Assembly (NCBI GenBank): GCA_013298665.1
Contig: JAAFIK010000025.1
Coordinates: 1-64,000, forward strand
DNA from: Chitinophagales bacterium
GTDB lineage: Bacteria > Bacteroidota > Bacteroidia > Chitinophagales > Chitinophagaceae
DNA: 64,000 nucleotides
Direction: 5' to 3'
Notes under the pieces: model-generated
What the model saw: the letters and a program-made list of their open reading frames with translations, nothing else
What the model was told of the DNA's origin: nothing
Database searches by the model: none
Translations under genes and position numbers: made by a program
In this document: positions 61,920 through 64,000 of the stretch, one piece after another
Position numbering within the stretch: the stretch's first letter is position 1
How the letters are laid out: the number at the start of each line of letters is the position of its first letter

Positions 61920-64000
61920 ATGCTACCATATACATTACTGCACACCAAACGGCAAATACTACCAGTGCTGTTCAGTTTATTATTGATGATGCCCGACACT
62001 ACCAGGGCCCAAAAAAAGATCACCATACAGCCCATTCAGGCCAATCAAAAAAAAGTAAAAAAGATACCCAAAAAAGACCGCATAGACCTTGCAATGAAAC
62101 AGGAATTTGAACTGACCAAAGATCCTGCTACCAATACCGTACCCCGGGAACGGTTGGCTGCAGCCAGGGCTTACCAACAGCAGGAATTTACCCGTCAGTC
62201 GCAGTTGCGCGCTGTACCAGGTTTGCAATGGCAGGAACGCGGACCCACCAATATAGGCGGGAGAACAAGGGCACTCATTTTTGACAAAAGCGATGTGCTG
62301 AACAGACGTGTCTGGGCAGGTAGCGTAGGTGGCGGACTTTGGCGCTGCAATGACATTACTGCCGCTACACCGGTATGGACAAGGGTTAATGACCTATTGC
62401 CCAATCTCGCGATCAGTACACTGGCACAACACCCGGCGGTTACCAGCACCATGTATGCCGGTACGGGCGAGGGCTGGTTTAATATTGATTTTATCCAGGG
62501 CGGAGGTATTTACAGAACGACAGATGGCGGACTGAATTGGGCACTTTTACCCAATACCATAGTAACCCCGGCCAATATCAAGTTCAGGTTCGTGCAAAAA
62601 ATTGTTGTAAAGGCAGACGGTACCGTGTTTGCGGCAACCCGTGATGACGGACTGCAACGCTCAACAGATGGTGGCCTTAACTGGACAAGGGTACTCGGTG
62701 GGGGCACAGGCGGAGGTGCCAGTGTCAGGGGAGCCGATGTAGAAATTGCAGCCAATGGCAACATCTATTGCAGCCTTGGTATATTCAGCACTGATGGCAT
62801 TTTCCGGTCAACAGACAATGGCGCTACCTGGACCAAAATCTATACCTCCCTCGCCGATGAGCAAAGGATAGAACTGGCTTGTGCCCCTAACGATGCCGAT
62901 TATGTTTATGCACTGGTACAACGAAATACCAATGGTATAAAAAAGGTAATGCGTACCACAAACGCCACAGTTGCACTCCCCACCTGGACAACCCTTGTGA
63001 ACCCCACAGGCTGTATGGCCAATACCGGAGCAGCAATTACCGATTTCACCAACGGACAGGCCTGGTATAATCTTATTGCCGCTGTAGATCCTTCCAACCG
63101 CGATATTGTCATGATTGGTGGTCTCGACATTTACAGAACAACAAACGGAGGTACAACCGGATGGACACAACTAAGCCGGTGGGCAAATGCTTTCTGTGCG
63201 CCATTACCAGTAGTACACGCCGATATCCATGCCATTACGTATGCCAACAGCAATCGCGCATTGATCGGCAACGACGGTGGCGTTTACCTCACCGATAACG
63301 GTGGCACCACTTTTACCAGTAAGAACAATTCCTACAATGTAACGCAGTTTTATGCAACTGCCATTCACCCAACAGCAACGAATACCTTCCTTGCCGGTGC
63401 GCAGGACAATGGCACACACCGGTTTACCACAGCCGGACTAAACGCGACCACAGAAGTAACGGGCGGGGATGGAGGCTTTTGTCATATTGACCAAACAAAT
63501 GGGAATTTCCAGTTGTCCTCTTTTACCTTTAACAATTACTTCCGGTCTACTACAGGTGGCGGAGCAGGCACCTGGACGCAGGTATTTTTTGGTAATATCG
63601 GATCATTCATCAACCCCACGGATTTTGATAATACCGCAGATATATTATACGGAGGCAGTAATCCCGGTCAATACTTCCGCTGGGTTGCTGCAGGCACTAC
63701 CGCTGCTGGTGTAAATGTACCGGCATTTGCCGGTGCCAATATTACGCACGTAATGGTAGCAAATACCGTAGCCAACAGGGTATATTTTGGGTTAGATAAT
63801 GGCAGCGTGATACGCATTGACAATGCCAACGGCGCCGCGCCAACCAGTAAGACGATTCGACCCGCCAATGCACTGGGCTCTGTTTCCTGCATCGCCATTG
63901 ATCCCAACAGCGTTACAGAAGATCGCCTGCTCGTTACGTACAGCAACTATGGTGTAACCAGTGTATGGCTGACTACCGACGCCAATAGTGCCCTAACGCC
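61920..64000 (+). CDS. BNR/sortilin-like beta-propeller exported protein (3' end beyond window)
   Basis: At least 693 aa, open to the end of the window. ATG 61920 gives a signal peptide (ILPVLFSLLLMMPDTTRAQ). A Lys/Gln-rich segment follows, then WQERGPTNIGGRTRALIFD, the usual start of this family. Asp-box/BNR motifs recur: IYRTTDGGLNW, QRSTDGGLNW, IFRSTDNGATW, IYRTTNGG and VYLTDNGGTTF. GTGEG and GNDGG loops fit a sortilin (VPS10)/GH74-like propeller. Bacteroidota homologues usually carry PKD domains and a T9SS CTD at the C-terminus, which would lie beyond 64000. No glycosidase active site can be confirmed. Confidence 0.82.
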   Translation, partial: MLPYTLLHTKRQILPVLFSLLLMMPDTTRAQKKITIQPIQANQKKVKKIPKKDRIDLAMKQEFELTKDPATNTVPRERLAAARAYQQQEFTRQSQLRAVPGLQWQERGPTNIGGRTRALIFDKSDVLNRRVWAGSVGGGLWRCNDITAATPVWTRVNDLLPNLAISTLAQHPAVTSTMYAGTGEGWFNIDFIQGGGIYRTTDGGLNWALLPNTIVTPANIKFRFVQKIVVKADGTVFAATRDDGLQRSTDGGLNWTRVLGGGTGGGASVRGADVEIAANGNIYCSLGIFSTDGIFRSTDNGATWTKIYTSLADEQRIELACAPNDADYVYALVQRNTNGIKKVMRTTNATVALPTWTTLVNPTGCMANTGAAITDFTNGQAWYNLIAAVDPSNRDIVMIGGLDIYRTTNGGTTGWTQLSRWANAFCAPLPVVHADIHAITYANSNRALIGNDGGVYLTDNGGTTFTSKNNSYNVTQFYATAIHPTATNTFLAGAQDNGTHRFTTAGLNATTEVTGGDGGFCHIDQTNGNFQLSSFTFNNYFRSTTGGGAGTWTQVFFGNIGSFINPTDFDNTADILYGGSNPGQYFRWVAAGTTAAGVNVPAFAGANITHVMVANTVANRVYFGLDNGSVIRIDNANGAAPTSKTIRPANALGSVSCIAIDPNSVTEDRLLVTYSNYGVTSVWLTTDANSALT

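Noticed and set aside
61757-62110. 117-codon plus-strand frame before the propeller gene
   Set aside because: It overlaps the signal peptide region of the propeller protein in another frame, shows no coding composition and becomes Lys/His-rich from A-tracts.

Overview
The window looks like chromosomal DNA from a member of the Bacteroidota, probably a chitinophaga-like (Chitinophagales) soil or water bacterium. Evidence: type IX secretion (T9SS) sorting domains of both type A and type B, a PorP/SprF partner protein, PKD-repeat gliding/adhesion proteins, loose lipoprotein boxes, start codons mostly without Shine-Dalgarno sequences, and many Bacteroidota-type promoters (TTTG, about 20 bp, TAnnTTTG). 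The family-level guess is inference. No rRNA, tRNA, CRISPR array, insertion sequence or prophage was seen.

Layout. 1-5.4 kb: a short cysteine-containing reading frame, htpG, a HExxH lipoprotein, an AraC-type regulator and a lipoprotein with a caspase-like His/Cys pattern. 5.6-14 kb: a six-gene plus-strand operon for sucrose/alpha-glucoside use (MFS sugar transporter, PfkB fructokinase, amylosucrase-like GH13, exported GH65, beta-phosphoglucomutase-like HAD protein, vanadium-haloperoxidase-like lipoprotein). 14-18.4 kb, minus strand: an overlapping ATP-grasp/NRDE/DinB operon, an outer-membrane protein and rpsL-rpsG. 18.7-29.7 kb: a T9SS surface-protein block (1448-aa PKD adhesin, PorP/SprF, peroxiredoxin, 1353-aa PKD adhesin, a tiny type A CTD protein). 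29.8-34.6 kb: rlmI, grpE-dnaJ, then an ECF sigma factor paired with an anti-sigma-like membrane protein that carries a trypsin-like protease domain. 34.7-42.5 kb: small repeat lipoprotein, a DUF2723 (TMEM260/PMT-like) membrane protein, orphan vWA protein, Ser/Gly/Tyr-rich lipoprotein and a FadL-like porin. 42.5-55.3 kb: miaA, cca, lon, spondin-type and GIN-type envelope proteins, guaA, a periplasmic-binding-like protein and an Lhr-like helicase. 55.4-57.4 kb: a second ECF sigma factor, overlapping a gene for a one-TM protein with a long Thr/Ala linker and an outer-membrane barrel. 57.7-64 kb: type A T9SS protein, a repeat protein with four near-identical 85-aa units, a structured intergenic element, and the start of a large BNR/sortilin-like propeller protein cut by the window edge.

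Themes. Protein quality control (HtpG, GrpE, DnaJ, Lon, the trypsin-like protein) and surface-protein export dominate. The most interesting candidate system is the pair of ECF sigma loci whose partner proteins fuse an anti-sigma-like cytoplasmic part and TM helix to two different extracytoplasmic modules: a serine protease in one case, an outer-membrane barrel in the other. At the first locus the divergent intergenic region carries a GGTAACCC motif once on each strand, facing the sigma operon and a small lipoprotein gene. Start codons were re-chosen where upstream extensions overlapped neighbours or preceded an obvious signal peptide or family start.
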